Part shown: positions 52,406 through 61,719 of the stretch, piece by piece
How the letters are laid out: each line of letters opens with the position of its first letter
Numbering within the stretch: position 1 is the first letter of the stretch
Source of the DNA: Streptomyces stelliscabiei
Lineage (GTDB): Bacteria; Actinomycetota; Actinomycetes; Streptomycetales; Streptomycetaceae
NCBI RefSeq assembly: GCF_014873495.1
Contig: NZ_JADBGF010000001.1
Span: 3,162,001 to 3,226,000, forward strand
DNA: 64,000 nucleotides
Direction of reading: 5' to 3'
The notes under the pieces: generated by a model
What the model was told of the DNA's origin: nothing
The model's input: the letters and a program-made list of their open reading frames with translations, nothing else
Databases searched by the model: none
Made by a program: the position numbers and the translations under genes

Positions 52406-52757
52406 GGGGGTCGTTCGGTGCTGTGACCTACTGCGCCGCTCGGTGCGGGCTGATCAGTGGAGTCGAAGACCAAAAACAGCCACTCATCGCGTAGCGACGC
52501 CGTATACGCCCTCGACGGGGCGGCACTGCCTGCACACTCAACAAACATGCTGGGCATCATCACCAGGCTTCGGCTGTCGGCCCGTTACGCGACCACGCTG
52601 CTGCGGGCGCTGCTTGTGCTTACCCACACCGAAGTCGCACGCCCTTGGGAGCAAACAACCGCCCGCGACCAGTACCAGTATGAGATCGCTGACTCGCACC
52701 AGCCCCAATGACCTGCGGGTTCGAAGTTGGAGGAGGCTTATTCCTCATCAGGCCGAT
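52406..52757. other. Intergenic region between terminator and DUF6177 gene
   Basis: No well-supported gene. A 54-codon frame from ATG 52547 (MLGIITRLRLSARYATTLLR) ends at 52711 but has no ribosome site. Confidence 0.4.
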
Positions 52758-54182
52758 TCACCCCACTCCAGAAGCGGCCTTGAGGTGGGTGGTGAGATCT
52801 TGGAGCGTGGTCCATGCGTCGGCCTCGGTTCCGTCCCCCAGGAGGTAGTGCAGGGCGGGGTGCCTGTGCGTGCCGAGTTGTCTCGGGCGCAGGGCGACGG
52901 GTGGCCTTCGGGCGTGGGTGAGGCCGATGGCGTTGACGTCCCGGGCGCCGAGGGTGAAGGACACCGGGATGGGCGGGGCCTCCAGACGCGGGGTCAGCGT
53001 CAGGTCCGCGCGGGCTGCTCGGAGCGTGGTGAGCATCGACACCAGGCCGTGCTCGTCGACCAGCGCGGCTGCAAGGGATTCGACGGCGTCCAGAGGGACG
53101 TCCGCAGCGGACGTGTATCCGAGGGTGAGCGTGATGTCCTGGGCGACGCTGGCCTTCGTACGCGCTGTGCGGAGTGTGGCGATGGACGGATGATCCGCTG
53201 CGCCGATCGCGACCAGGTGGGTCGGAGCAGGTGACCGTTCGCGGGCGAGATCCGTCAACTGGCGTGGTGACCAGGGCAGGTTGACGGGCTCCGATGTACT
53301 CCACCCCACCGGCGCCGAGCCCGTCAGATGGCGCCAGGCGGTCTCCAGACCGCGGCCGAGGACCAGGTCGGCGGTGGGGGCGTGGAGCGTGCGGAACGTG
53401 AGGGTCAGCTGACGTTCCGGGGTGGGCTCGGTGTGGCGGGTGAACGCGTCGGCGACCGTGGTGCCGGTCGGGAGAAATGTGCCCTGCTGCCAGGCGAGGG
53501 GGACACCGGACAGGCCGTCGTAGTAACCGCCGGCCGGGTCCTGGACCACCCACCGGTTGGGGGCGCCCCGCAGCGCCGTGCGCAGGGGGAGAGTGAGCCG
53601 AGCTTGGGGCGGGGTGACCAGATGCAGGGCGCGGTTGGTGGCGCTCGTGGTGCGGAGTACTTCGGAGAGCCAGGTGGTGAAGGCGAGGACGGGGCGGTCG
53701 GAGATGACGACCGCCGTGGAGTCGGTCAGGACGTCGACCGAGGGAACGGTGGGAGCGGAGGGGGCGACGACCTCCTGTGCGTCATCGGCCGACTGGTCCT
53801 GCGGGATGGCCACCACGCGTGTCGTACCTGCGGCGCGTGGCCACGCTGTCCCGCCGAGCAGCGTGGTCAGGCGTCCGCACAACGATTCAGCGAGAGCTTC
53901 TGCTTCGGGTACCGAGGTCGAGGCGCGGGTCTCGGTCCACCAGTACGGCGGCGGGGGCGCTGACACATCGGGGCCGAGGAGGCGTTCCGCTTCGCCGGGT
54001 ATGTGGACCAGGAGCGGCGCCTCGACGGAGACCAGCGGACGGCCAACGCTTGTGCACAGCTGAAGGACGCCGCCGTCACCGGTAGAGGTCAGCCCCAGGT
54101 CGAGGCCGCCTGCTGAGAGGCCGGCGATCAAGGAGCGGGTGTCCGGCATCTTCGGGGTGAGAGCTATGACGTCTTTGGTCAC
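52758..54182 (-). CDS. DUF6177-family protein of a type VII toxin locus
   Basis: A 474-residue protein that I assign to DUF6177, an actinobacterial family found beside type VII secretion substrates. It has no signal peptide. Recognisable stretches are VDVLTDSTAVVISDRPVLAF, NRWVVQDPAGGYYDGLSGVP and LGTHRHPALHYLLGDGTEAD. GTG 54182 overlaps the immunity gene stop (GTGA). Its role may be chaperone-like or in secretion control; this is inferred from context only. The gene is the last of the toxin operon. Confidence 0.7.
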   Translation of the reverse strand: MTKDVIALTPKMPDTRSLIAGLSAGGLDLGLTSTGDGGVLQLCTSVGRPLVSVEAPLLVHIPGEAERLLGPDVSAPPPPYWWTETRASTSVPEAEALAESLCGRLTTLLGGTAWPRAAGTTRVVAIPQDQSADDAQEVVAPSAPTVPSVDVLTDSTAVVISDRPVLAFTTWLSEVLRTTSATNRALHLVTPPQARLTLPLRTALRGAPNRWVVQDPAGGYYDGLSGVPLAWQQGTFLPTGTTVADAFTRHTEPTPERQLTLTFRTLHAPTADLVLGRGLETAWRHLTGSAPVGWSTSEPVNLPWSPRQLTDLARERSPAPTHLVAIGAADHPSIATLRTARTKASVAQDITLTLGYTSAADVPLDAVESLAAALVDEHGLVSMLTTLRAARADLTLTPRLEAPPIPVSFTLGARDVNAIGLTHARRPPVALRPRQLGTHRHPALHYLLGDGTEADAWTTLQDLTTHLKAASGVG

Positions 54183-55045
54183 GTCGGGAACTCGCCCACC
54201 CAGGAACGTTCGAGGAGGTGCTTGGGCAGGTACGCGGATTCGACGTCGACCGGGATGTCCGCGTCGAACGCCATGCAGGCGACGGCCAATGGGGCCAGAG
54301 CCACCAGGCCTTCGCTGCTCTTTGACCGTGTCTCGTTCTCGGTCCAGTACTCGCGATGCCAGGTGAGTGCTTCCGCAAGAGCGGTGTTGAACGGCTCCGG
54401 CTCCTGCCGCTGGTAGCGGTGGAAGATCTCCAGCGGCGGGTAGAGAATTTTCAGCATCAGTTCGGCACTGGCAATGTGGGGGGCTTCGGGGTCCGTCCCA
54501 TCAATCGCGGCGGCCAGGGTGTTCCAGGTTTCCGGGCGGCCGAACCAGGCATTCTGCAGGGTCTCCACCCAGGCGTAGATGTACTCGTCGAACTCCACAC
54601 CTGATGCGCGCAGGAATGAGACGGGTACACGGGCAAGTTGGTCGAGACGCTCGTTCTCCCGGCAGATCACCGCCAAGTAGTACGTGGTGAGCCAGTTGCC
54701 GGCGTGCAGATATTCCTGCGGGCCGGTTGCCGGAAGGTTCTTGATCTCACCTTTTCCTCCGATACGGCATGGGACAGGGCCTTCCGCAGCCGCTCCAGAG
54801 ATGAACAGGCCCGATCCGACCTGCATCGCGGTGACCCAAGCCTCCCACGTCGAAAATTCCTCACCCGAGGGATCCGTCAGGCAGTTCCATTTGGCGACAG
54901 TCAGTGAATAGTCCAAGGCATCGAAGCGGTCAAACTCTGACGTTTCGAGTTCAGCAAGTGCTTCGTCGTTGCTTTGGACGATCGGCGCCATGGCTTCGGC
55001 CACGTTGTCCACGGGGAAGTCGTGACGGGAAATATGGATGACCAC
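54179..55045 (-). CDS. Imm49-family immunity protein
   Basis: A 288-residue cytoplasmic, helical protein of the Imm49 type, predicted to neutralise the toxin encoded just upstream. Characteristic segments include LDYSLTVAKWNCLTDPSGEE, GPQEYLHAGNWLTTYYLAVI, EFDEYIYAWVETLQNAWFGR and FNTALAEALTWHREYWTENE. It begins 13 bases after the toxin gene ends and is coupled to the DUF6177 gene. The location directly after the toxin tip fits the usual toxin-immunity order. Confidence 0.75.
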   Translation of the reverse strand: MVIHISRHDFPVDNVAEAMAPIVQSNDEALAELETSEFDRFDALDYSLTVAKWNCLTDPSGEEFSTWEAWVTAMQVGSGLFISGAAAEGPVPCRIGGKGEIKNLPATGPQEYLHAGNWLTTYYLAVICRENERLDQLARVPVSFLRASGVEFDEYIYAWVETLQNAWFGRPETWNTLAAAIDGTDPEAPHIASAELMLKILYPPLEIFHRYQRQEPEPFNTALAEALTWHREYWTENETRSKSSEGLVALAPLAVACMAFDADIPVDVESAYLPKHLLERSWVGEFPT

Positions 55046-55058
55046 GCCCCTCCCTTTC

Positions 55059-57569
55059 TCAGTTGATTTTCATGTGTTCGATCACGACGCCAGCATAGAG
55101 GGTGCCGTCCGGCTCCTGGACCTTGACCAGGACGTACTGCAACTTCCTGTCCTTCAGCGCCTGTCTGAACTCTCGCGCGAGTTCGGCGTCCCGACCGCCA
55201 CGTTTCGTCATCTCGCCCAGGATGGTCCGCAGGTACAGATACGTTCCCTGCTTCACTCGCATACCGGCCGCCCCGCCGTCGTCGCCGACGTGCGGTCGCC
55301 CAGGATCCTCGGGGTCGGCTCGTCCCTGTCGCCATTGGAGATCGTTTCCCGGCGCCTTGTCCTCAACGATCAGGATCTTGTCGTCCTCAAGCCTGTATGC
55401 GCCGTCGAACATGTGGGCCCCGGTGGGCGTCTTGGGGAGGTCGATCTCCTGAGCGTCCGGGAACTCGCGTCGAACGGCGTGGAGCCTGGAGGCGTCCTCA
55501 CCCAGCTTCTCGGAGATCTTGCTGTTCGGAGGCACGTCTCCGAGCTGTTTTCCATAGGCCTTTTGAGCAGCGGCAAGGGCCTCACGGTTCGATGTCGAGG
55601 GCGTCTCGTCGAAGGCCTTCTGCGCGTTCATGAGGTCCATATAGGCGCGACGGTCAGCGGTCCTTCTGTCGAGCCTCGGAAGAACGTCGTCGGGGGCGGT
55701 ACTCCGCGGCAGCGGCTTCGCACCGAACCGGGTTTCGGACGGACCACTCGGCAGGTCGTGCTTGGCCACGAAGCGCCCTTGCGCATCCTTCGCGAGCTGG
55801 GGAAGTTCGACGCCGTCCACCAGTCCGATATGGGGTCTCCTGCGTCCGAGGGTGTCGTAGTGCTTCTTGCGCCACTCCGGGTCTTCGTTGGCCCTCCGGA
55901 CATGCTCGTCCTGAATGGCCTTGCGCTCGGCAGGAGTCAGCTTCCGCTGTCCTTCGTCACGGGAGCCGTCGCCGTCCGCCCGATCCGCCCGATGCTCATC
56001 GGGCCCTGCCGACCGTGTGGCGCGGTCATGCGGCCCGCCATGTCCAGGACCGGAACCGGTTGGGGTCCCCCTGCCCGTTCCCGGACCGTCTCCCGAACCA
56101 TGCCCGACACCGTTGCCCGGAGCGCGCTCGCCCGTCCGGCCCACGTCGGCGACGGAATTCGTCCCCGCGTGAGCACCGACGAGTTCTGGCTCCCGGGTTC
56201 CTGTCACCGGGGCGCGAGACGTGGAGTCGTCCCCGGCGCGGGCGGCGGCCGACGGCTCGGCCTTGGCCTGGGAGGCGTGCTGGTGAAGGGTGCCGTCGGC
56301 GTTGAGCAGGTGGCCCTTGTCGGTGAGGTAGACGACCCTTCCGGTCGCGTCGTCGACGTACGGGATCGCGTTGTCGGGAACCTTGGGCGACCGCAGGGCA
56401 TCGCCTCGCTCGAGCAGGTCCAGTGTTGCCCCGGAGTCCAGTCTCTTCAATGCGCTGAAGGCGTCACCGACTTTGACGTAGGCGAACTTGCCCGCCTTGC
56501 CGACATACGTGAACGGGTCGACGGCCCGGCCGACCTTGCCCACGACCGACACGGCACGAGCGGCCGCTCCGGTCCGGCCGGCACCGGTGGCCGCCGCGCC
56601 CGCCCCTTCGGTGCCCAGCAGGCCCAGGACGTTGAAGCTGACGGCGCCAGCAGCCCGGGCCGGGTTGCTCTCCCACGTGTCCCACGCGACAAATCCCTTG
56701 ACGGTCTGCTTGTAGGTGGTGCGGGAATCGCGCAGCCACGAGGGGAGTTTGTCGTCGGGCACCAGCCACCAGGTGCCGAGGGTGGCGCTGGTCAGGAAGG
56801 AGGCAGTGCCGAGCTTGGCCAGGCCCGTCCACGCCTCGCCCGCCGCGTCCGAGCCGTCCGCGCCGAACAGGGTGCCCACGCCATGGACCGTGCCCATCAC
56901 ACCGTCGGTCCAGAAACCGTCCCAGACCTGCCCGGACGTGTGCGTGAACCAGTCCCAGCCCTCGTACTCCTGCTCGACAGCCGCGCCCCACGGGGTCTCC
57001 CCGGCGTGATCGAGGTCCTCGGCGCGATAGCCGTACATGTTCTCGCCGTGCGAACCGTCATCGACGGTGAGCGTGGAGCCGCCGACGAGAGCGGTGATCT
57101 TGTTGTGGCAGGCGCGTTCAGCGGCCTGGAAGGCGGCGACTGTCTGGTTGACCTCGCGCCATAAGCCATTGTTGGTGTCGACCTTGTCTTTGTCCTTACG
57201 CCAGTCGTCGTCCCCCGCGACCGAGTCCACGAACGTCCGCGCGTCCGCCTTCAGGGTGGCCAACTTCTCCACCAGCGGCCTGACTTCGACACCATACTCA
57301 TCCAACGCGCCAGCGACCTTCTCCAGATCGTCCGCGAACGCGTCCGCCTTCGCCTTCACCGGCTGCGTGGAGGAGAACAGGTCATGGGCCTCCGGGGCAC
57401 GATAGAAGGCCGACAACCCCTGGAAGGCGGTGTGCAGATCCGCGCCCGAAGCCCGGAACTGACCCGCGTTCGCGTACAGCAACATCACGTCGATGCCAAG
57501 GGTGGACAGATCCCCGAGGAACTGCGGTATCCCCGACGGGTCGATCAGCTTCGCCTCGTCCGCCATCAC
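55059..57569 (-). CDS. Polymorphic toxin, type VII-type N-terminus with PD-(D/E)XK-like tip
   Basis: An 836-residue modular toxin. The N-terminal 180 residues are helical and WXG/LXG-like (LHTAFQGLSAFYRAPEAHDL, VRPLVEKLATLKADARTFVD), suited to type VII export. A linker with hydrophobic and glycine-rich stretches (VSFNVLGLLGTEGAGAAATG) and a long disordered region follow. The C-terminal 110 residues contain ILIVEDKAP (a D...ExK-like motif near residue 735), KQGTYLYLRTILGEM and LQYVLVKVQEPDGTLYAGVV, consistent with a restriction-endonuclease-fold nuclease. The GTG at 57569 overlaps the DUF6507 stop. The paired Imm49 gene supports a contact-type toxin. The nuclease assignment is inferred. Confidence 0.75.
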   Translation of the reverse strand: MMADEAKLIDPSGIPQFLGDLSTLGIDVMLLYANAGQFRASGADLHTAFQGLSAFYRAPEAHDLFSSTQPVKAKADAFADDLEKVAGALDEYGVEVRPLVEKLATLKADARTFVDSVAGDDDWRKDKDKVDTNNGLWREVNQTVAAFQAAERACHNKITALVGGSTLTVDDGSHGENMYGYRAEDLDHAGETPWGAAVEQEYEGWDWFTHTSGQVWDGFWTDGVMGTVHGVGTLFGADGSDAAGEAWTGLAKLGTASFLTSATLGTWWLVPDDKLPSWLRDSRTTYKQTVKGFVAWDTWESNPARAAGAVSFNVLGLLGTEGAGAAATGAGRTGAAARAVSVVGKVGRAVDPFTYVGKAGKFAYVKVGDAFSALKRLDSGATLDLLERGDALRSPKVPDNAIPYVDDATGRVVYLTDKGHLLNADGTLHQHASQAKAEPSAAARAGDDSTSRAPVTGTREPELVGAHAGTNSVADVGRTGERAPGNGVGHGSGDGPGTGRGTPTGSGPGHGGPHDRATRSAGPDEHRADRADGDGSRDEGQRKLTPAERKAIQDEHVRRANEDPEWRKKHYDTLGRRRPHIGLVDGVELPQLAKDAQGRFVAKHDLPSGPSETRFGAKPLPRSTAPDDVLPRLDRRTADRRAYMDLMNAQKAFDETPSTSNREALAAAQKAYGKQLGDVPPNSKISEKLGEDASRLHAVRREFPDAQEIDLPKTPTGAHMFDGAYRLEDDKILIVEDKAPGNDLQWRQGRADPEDPGRPHVGDDGGAAGMRVKQGTYLYLRTILGEMTKRGGRDAELAREFRQALKDRKLQYVLVKVQEPDGTLYAGVVIEHMKIN

Positions 57570-57955
57570 TGACCCTTGGCCGGCGAATCGACCCCAGGCA
57601 GCTCGACCTTCGGCTCCTTGGCCGCTTCACGCTGCGCGTTGGCCGCCAGAGTCAGGTCGCCCTCGACGTAGTGCCCGGTGGCCTCCGCAGCCCCGCTCAG
57701 CGACTTGGACGCCCGCTCGGCGATATAGAGCAGGTCACGGCTCCACTGCTGCAGAAACTCCCCCAGCGCCGCGCCCACCACGCCAACGGTGCTGGTGTAG
57801 GGCCCGTACTGACTGGTGATCATCCCCGCCGCCGAGGCGGCCTCCTCCAGGTTGCCCTGCATCGCCGAACCCGCCTCCGACAGGTTCTTCCCATGCGTAC
57901 CCGACGTCTCCAGAACACCGCGCACCCCGACCGGGTCTATGTCCCACCCCGTCAC
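57566..57955 (-). CDS. DUF6507-family protein, WXG100-like partner
   Basis: A 129-residue helical protein. MTGWDIDPVGVRGVLETSGT is the usual DUF6507 start, and GTG 57955 with GGAG upstream is preferred to the longer frame at 57991. The rest is two long helices (LSEAGSAMQGNLEEAASAAG, FLQQWSRDLLYIAERASKSL) like WXG100 partners. It probably forms a complex with the toxin N-terminus for export. It opens the operon. Confidence 0.75.
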   Translation of the reverse strand: MTGWDIDPVGVRGVLETSGTHGKNLSEAGSAMQGNLEEAASAAGMITSQYGPYTSTVGVVGAALGEFLQQWSRDLLYIAERASKSLSGAAEATGHYVEGDLTLAANAQREAAKEPKVELPGVDSPAKGQ

Positions 57956-58428
57956 ACCGCTCTCCCAACCCCCGTACACGCCAAGAGCCACCCGATACAG
58001 AGCGTCAGCCCCTGCCGCCGCACCGACTGTCCCGACAAGACGAACGTCTCATCGATCATCGAACATGCTCTCGCGTACGCCACTGCGGACACAACATCGT
58101 GCTGCGGCATGAGGCTGGAACCAGTCACTTCACACGGCGAGAACGGGCGCCTGCTCGCCCCCCTTCAACCGAAGCGTCGCCGCTACTTCGCCGACATCAC
58201 GTTGTCTACACAGCGCCCCACCGTGCTCCGCTTCGCCGCAAAAGCCGCGCAGTGTACCGCCGAGCAGCCAGTTCTGAGGCAAGTGCCGCCCGAACGGAGA
58301 GGCAGGTGCCTGACCTTGGCGAGGCTGGGCGACCACGAGGACCGAAGCAGCAGAACAGCCGTGCATTCGACAGTCGCGCCCACAGGCCAACGTCTCTGCC
58401 CCAGCCTTTCTGCAACAAGGAGAGAAGC
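57956..58428. promoter_or_regulatory. Divergent promoter region
   Basis: Between the toxin operon (left) and the DUF6907 gene (right). No supported gene; translated frames lack family features. The AAGGAGAG ribosome site of the rightward gene is at its right end. Confidence 0.4.
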
Positions 58429-59613
58429 GTGAGCATCATCGCAACAACAGCTACTGAGAGCGACGAGGACTGCCCCGCCCGGACCCTCCAACTTGCCGAC
58501 GCCCCCTCGATGCCCCCGACCGAGGCAAGCCTCGAGCCCAGTGACCGGCAGCCGTGCACTGTCCACCCAGACTGGTGCACAGAAACCGGCAACCACTACG
58601 ACCACTTCGGAACCCTGCACATCGTCAAGGGCAATGACGGCCGGGAGCTGCTGAATGCGCACCTTCTGGATCTGTCTGGTTCGAAGCCGATCATCGGTCT
58701 GGCCGACACGGACACGACTGCGGCCGAGGCCCGCGTCAAGGCGACGGAGCTTCGCAGGTTCGCCGACGAGCTCGAGACCCTCGCGGACAAGGTGGAGGTC
58801 TCCGCCAGCCACGAGCCATCGGGCACTCCGCAGATGACCGCCTGCCCCGCCGGCGTCTCGTTCTGCGATGGAAACCCCAGGGACCACGAGGACCCGCGCG
58901 AACACCTTCACCACGGCCCGCTAATCGCCATGGGTGCTCACCGCCCTTACGCCTGTCAGCGCAGGGACGGCATCATGGCGTTCCAATTGTCCCAGGTAGA
59001 CGACGAAACGCCCGGCCTGGACTTCGTGGCTGGCGGCGACTGGCCGACGCTCGACCTCGGAGAGGTCGACGAACTGATCAGCGACATGAGCGCGCACCTG
59101 GCGAAGCTCCGGGCCGCACGTACGCAGCTCGCGTGCCTGGTATCCGGGCGGACCGGCGAGACGGCCGCAGCGCTTGACCGCACCTGGATGTACGACGACA
59201 GATACGGCACCCGGCACACCGTCACCTGCCCGTCCTGGTGCACGACGGACCACACCTTTGAAATGAAGGGCAGGCCCCACCCGGCCGACGTACACCACCA
59301 GATGTACGGCGCTGTGGCCTCTGCCGAATACACCGAGGCCTACGAGGAGTACGAGTCCTGGCAGGTGCTCTGCGCACACCTCGCCGTAAGTCCGGACTCG
59401 ACAGTCAGCCCGGCCTACCGAGTCCCGCACGTACTGGTCGAAGTAGCCGCCGACATGTACACCCGCCCGATGGGTCCGGACCAGCTGGCCGAGTTCATCG
59501 AAACGGTGGCCGGGCAGCTGGAAGAGCTTCGCGCCATGCACCCTCGGCTCACCGCAGCCCGCGCCGAATGGGCCGCGCGGAACGACACGACGGCCGACGC
59601 CGAGGCCGCGTAA
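58429..59613 (+). CDS. DUF6907-type cysteine/histidine-rich protein
   Basis: A 394-residue protein with three short Cys/His motifs: CTVHPDWCTETGNHYDH, CPAGVSFCDG and CPSWCTTDHTFE. The CPSWCxxDH motif is typical of the DUF6907 family of Streptomyces elements. Between them are acidic helical regions (DLGEVDELISDMSAHLAKLR, LAEFIETVAGQLEELRAMHP). GTG 58429 follows AAGGAGAG at ideal spacing and is preferred to the frame start at 58099. It is not in an operon with its neighbours. Zinc binding is likely; function is not known. Confidence 0.75.
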   Translation: MSIIATTATESDEDCPARTLQLADAPSMPPTEASLEPSDRQPCTVHPDWCTETGNHYDHFGTLHIVKGNDGRELLNAHLLDLSGSKPIIGLADTDTTAAEARVKATELRRFADELETLADKVEVSASHEPSGTPQMTACPAGVSFCDGNPRDHEDPREHLHHGPLIAMGAHRPYACQRRDGIMAFQLSQVDDETPGLDFVAGGDWPTLDLGEVDELISDMSAHLAKLRAARTQLACLVSGRTGETAAALDRTWMYDDRYGTRHTVTCPSWCTTDHTFEMKGRPHPADVHHQMYGAVASAEYTEAYEEYESWQVLCAHLAVSPDSTVSPAYRVPHVLVEVAADMYTRPMGPDQLAEFIETVAGQLEELRAMHPRLTAARAEWAARNDTTADAEAA

Positions 59614-59715
59614 CCCCGCCGGGCCAGGACCGCCACGATGCCCGCGGCTCCAGCGCCATGCTCCAACAGCTGTCGCGAACACCCAGCTCAGAGGCGTCGC
59701 CCGCCCCTCCGCTCC

Positions 59716-59766
59716 AGGGACTTTTCAGGGACTTTCAGCTCTGTCCGAGGGACTTCCGAGGGACTT
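59716..59766. repeat. Four AGGGACTT repeats in helical phase
   Basis: AGGGACTT occurs at 59716, 59727, 59748 and 59759, with start-to-start distances of 11, 21 and 11 bases. All copies are on the plus strand and lie on one face of the helix. This is typical of binding arrays such as iterons or integrase/Xis arm sites. They lie in a non-coding region with two hairpins immediately downstream. Confidence 0.65.
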
Positions 59767-59767
59767 T

Positions 59768-59786
59768 TTGCCGCCTAACGCGGCAA
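59768..59786. terminator. Small hairpin
   Basis: TTGCCGC (59768-59774) and GCGGCAA (59780-59786) with a CTAAC loop, directly following the fourth AGGGACTT repeat. It may be a terminator or part of a recombination site. Confidence 0.4.
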
Positions 59787-59804
59787 GCTCCTGAAAGATC
59801 GGAA

Positions 59805-59832
59805 AGGGCCTCCGACGCAGGTCAGAGGCCCT
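59805..59832 (+). terminator. Stem-loop terminator
   Basis: AGGGCCTC (59805-59812) pairs with GAGGCCCT (59825-59832). It would end transcripts of the DUF6907 gene. Confidence 0.55.
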
Positions 59833-60371
59833 CTCCCAGGTAAAACCGCAGGTGGCGGCAGACGAGTCGGGCTGTACGCCTACTTTGGGTCAACCTTGGC
59901 GACGACCACACCCCGACCCGCCTGACCAGGTACTTTACGTAAGGCGGAGGGCCCGGTGCGGCCGCTGGGACTTCTCGGGGACATTCGGCCGAGAGGCTCC
60001 AGGCGTGAGGGAGGCGTACGTGCGCCCGAAGGACGTGGAGCCCTCGCCCATTGCTGGCCCTACTCGAATTCGCTCCGTCCACAGGTCTCGGCAGGACCAG
60101 GATCGCGGCGGCCGGAGCGAGCTCCAACTGTTGGTGGTACACACCCTGGGCTCAGTGTCCGTGACCACTCCGACGCTGCCGGCGGAGCGAGCCGTCAGTC
60201 AGTACGGAGTCGGGATGCCGCCTCGCCCAAATCAATCCGAACCAGGCCATTGAGCGGACGTGCGAGGCCGGGGCGAAGACCCTGGACCCGTACCCGGGCG
60301 CGGACAGTCCATGGCACTGCTGCCCTCCGGTGCCGCAAGGGGCAGCGCCGCCGCTCCAAGCGTTACACATA
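59833..60371. other. Intergenic, no supported gene
   Basis: Open frames on both strands have low-complexity arginine/proline translations and no ribosome sites. The right end becomes AT-richer and leads into the Fic operon promoter. Confidence 0.4.
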
Positions 60372-60400
60372 TTGCACTTGGTTCACTTGTTTCATATGGT
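60372..60400 (+). promoter_or_regulatory. Sigma-70-like promoter of the Fic operon with CACTTG repeats
   Basis: TTGCAC at 60372-60377, a 17-base spacer and TATGGT at 60395-60400 fit a vegetative promoter. Two CACTTG repeats (60375-60380 and 60384-60389) overlap the -35 and spacer. They could be an operator for the HTH protein encoded by the first gene. Confidence 0.55.
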
Positions 60401-60439
60401 TGAGGGTGATAACAGCCACTCGAAGCTGAGGACGCACCT

Positions 60440-61153
60440 ATGCCCGCGACCCACCAGGAACAGAAACCGGCCAAGCAGAAGAAGCACCCCACCGACGACA
60501 GTACGACGACCCTCAGCCACCAGATCGAGACCTCCCGCACTCGGAAGAAGGTGCGCAAGCGCCCCACCGAGAACCCGCCCGCACTGCGTGGGACCCAGGC
60601 GCAGCGGACGCGTAAGGAGCAGCGCAAACGCAGCGTCGAGGAGGCCGTGCCATGCCTGCGTGACGCCCTCACCAGTAGTGCCGAGACGTTCCACATCACC
60701 GTCGCCGAAGCGGGCAAGGCCACCATCGAGGTGCCACGTGAGGCCCTGGCGGTCCTCATGGAGACCATGGCGCTCATTACGTCCGGCCGCGCGGTCGAGG
60801 TAATCCCCAAGAGCATGGAGCTGTCCACTATCCAGGCAGCGAAGACCCTCGGCGTCTCCCGGCCGCACCTGGTCAAGCTGCTCGACAAGGGCGTGATCGA
60901 CTTCCGCATGGTCGGCACCCACCGCCGCGTGGACGTCGCATCCCTAGAGGGCTACCGACGACGCGAACAGAACGAGCAAGCCCAACGTCGCCGAGCGGCG
61001 GTCGCCTCCGCCATCGGCTCCACCGAGGCCGAGGGGCTGCGCGTCAGCGCAGACACCGCCGCCGGCCTCGACGCCTACGCCCGCGGAGAACTCGACGCCG
61101 CAGCCTTGCGCGCCCGCACCCTCGCCCGCTACACCCGTAAGGCCGCTGAGTGA
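60440..61153 (+). CDS. Excisionase-like HTH partner of the Fic protein
   Basis: A 237-residue protein. The first 75 residues are lysine/arginine-rich and disordered. Residues 85-130 look like a small antitoxin-type domain (TVAEAGKATIEVPREALAVL). Residues 130-175 form a MerR/excisionase-type DNA-binding domain (LSTIQAAKTLGVSRPHLVKL, LDKGVIDFRMVGTHRRVDVA). A basic helical tail follows. GAGGA lies seven bases before the ATG, and the stop overlaps the Fic GTG. It should repress the operon and may neutralise Fic, though no clear (S/T)xxxE(G/N) inhibitory motif is visible. Confidence 0.75.
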   Translation: MPATHQEQKPAKQKKHPTDDSTTTLSHQIETSRTRKKVRKRPTENPPALRGTQAQRTRKEQRKRSVEEAVPCLRDALTSSAETFHITVAEAGKATIEVPREALAVLMETMALITSGRAVEVIPKSMELSTIQAAKTLGVSRPHLVKLLDKGVIDFRMVGTHRRVDVASLEGYRRREQNEQAQRRRAAVASAIGSTEAEGLRVSADTAAGLDAYARGELDAAALRARTLARYTRKAAE

Positions 61154-61719
61154 CCGACCCCTACAGCGAGCCCAACGGCGTCCTCCGAAACAGTCTCGGC
61201 ATCACCGACGCAACCGAGCTCTCCGAGGCCGAAGCGGACATCGCCGCCGTGGAACTCGCCATCCTGGACGCCGAGCCGCTGCCTGGCAGCTACGACCTCG
61301 CGCACCTGCAAGCGTTCCACCGGCAGATCTTCGGCAGCGTGTACCCGTGGGCCGGGGAGCTGAGAACCATTGAGATCTCCAAGGGCACATCGTTCTGCCC
61401 GTCGATCCACATCGTCTCCTTCGCAAAGGACGTGTTCCGCAAGCTCGCCGACAACAACCACCTGCGAAGCTCGGACCACCGGGAGTTCATCCGAGCCCTG
61501 GCCGACCTGTACGGCGATGTGAACGCCATCCACCCCTTCCGGGAAGGCAACGGCCGCACCCAGCGCGCCTTCCTCGCCCAACTCGCCCGCGAAGCCGGAT
61601 ACACCATCTCCTGGCAGGACATGGACCAAGAGGAGAACATCGCGGCATCGGTGGCCAGCTTCAACGCGAACAACGACCTATTGGAGAAGATGCTCGACGC
61701 CCTGGTACGTCCCGTCTGA
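61150..61719 (+). CDS. Fic-family AMP/NMP-transferase (toxin)
   Basis: A 189-residue Fic domain protein. The active-site motif HPFREGNGRTQR (H128 to R139) is a complete HxFx(D/E)GNGRxxR match. The flap region is around TIEISKGTSFCPS. Fic enzymes usually transfer AMP to a protein hydroxyl and as toxins often target gyrase or topoisomerase IV; the target here is not known. GTG 61150 overlaps the partner's stop (GTGA), and the pair looks like a toxin-antitoxin module. Confidence 0.9.
   Translation: MTDPYSEPNGVLRNSLGITDATELSEAEADIAAVELAILDAEPLPGSYDLAHLQAFHRQIFGSVYPWAGELRTIEISKGTSFCPSIHIVSFAKDVFRKLADNNHLRSSDHREFIRALADLYGDVNAIHPFREGNGRTQRAFLAQLAREAGYTISWQDMDQEENIAASVASFNANNDLLEKMLDALVRPV

Noticed and set aside
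59852..60253. Plus-strand 133-codon frame
   Set aside because: No start signal or family features; arginine/proline-rich translation typical of high-GC shadows.
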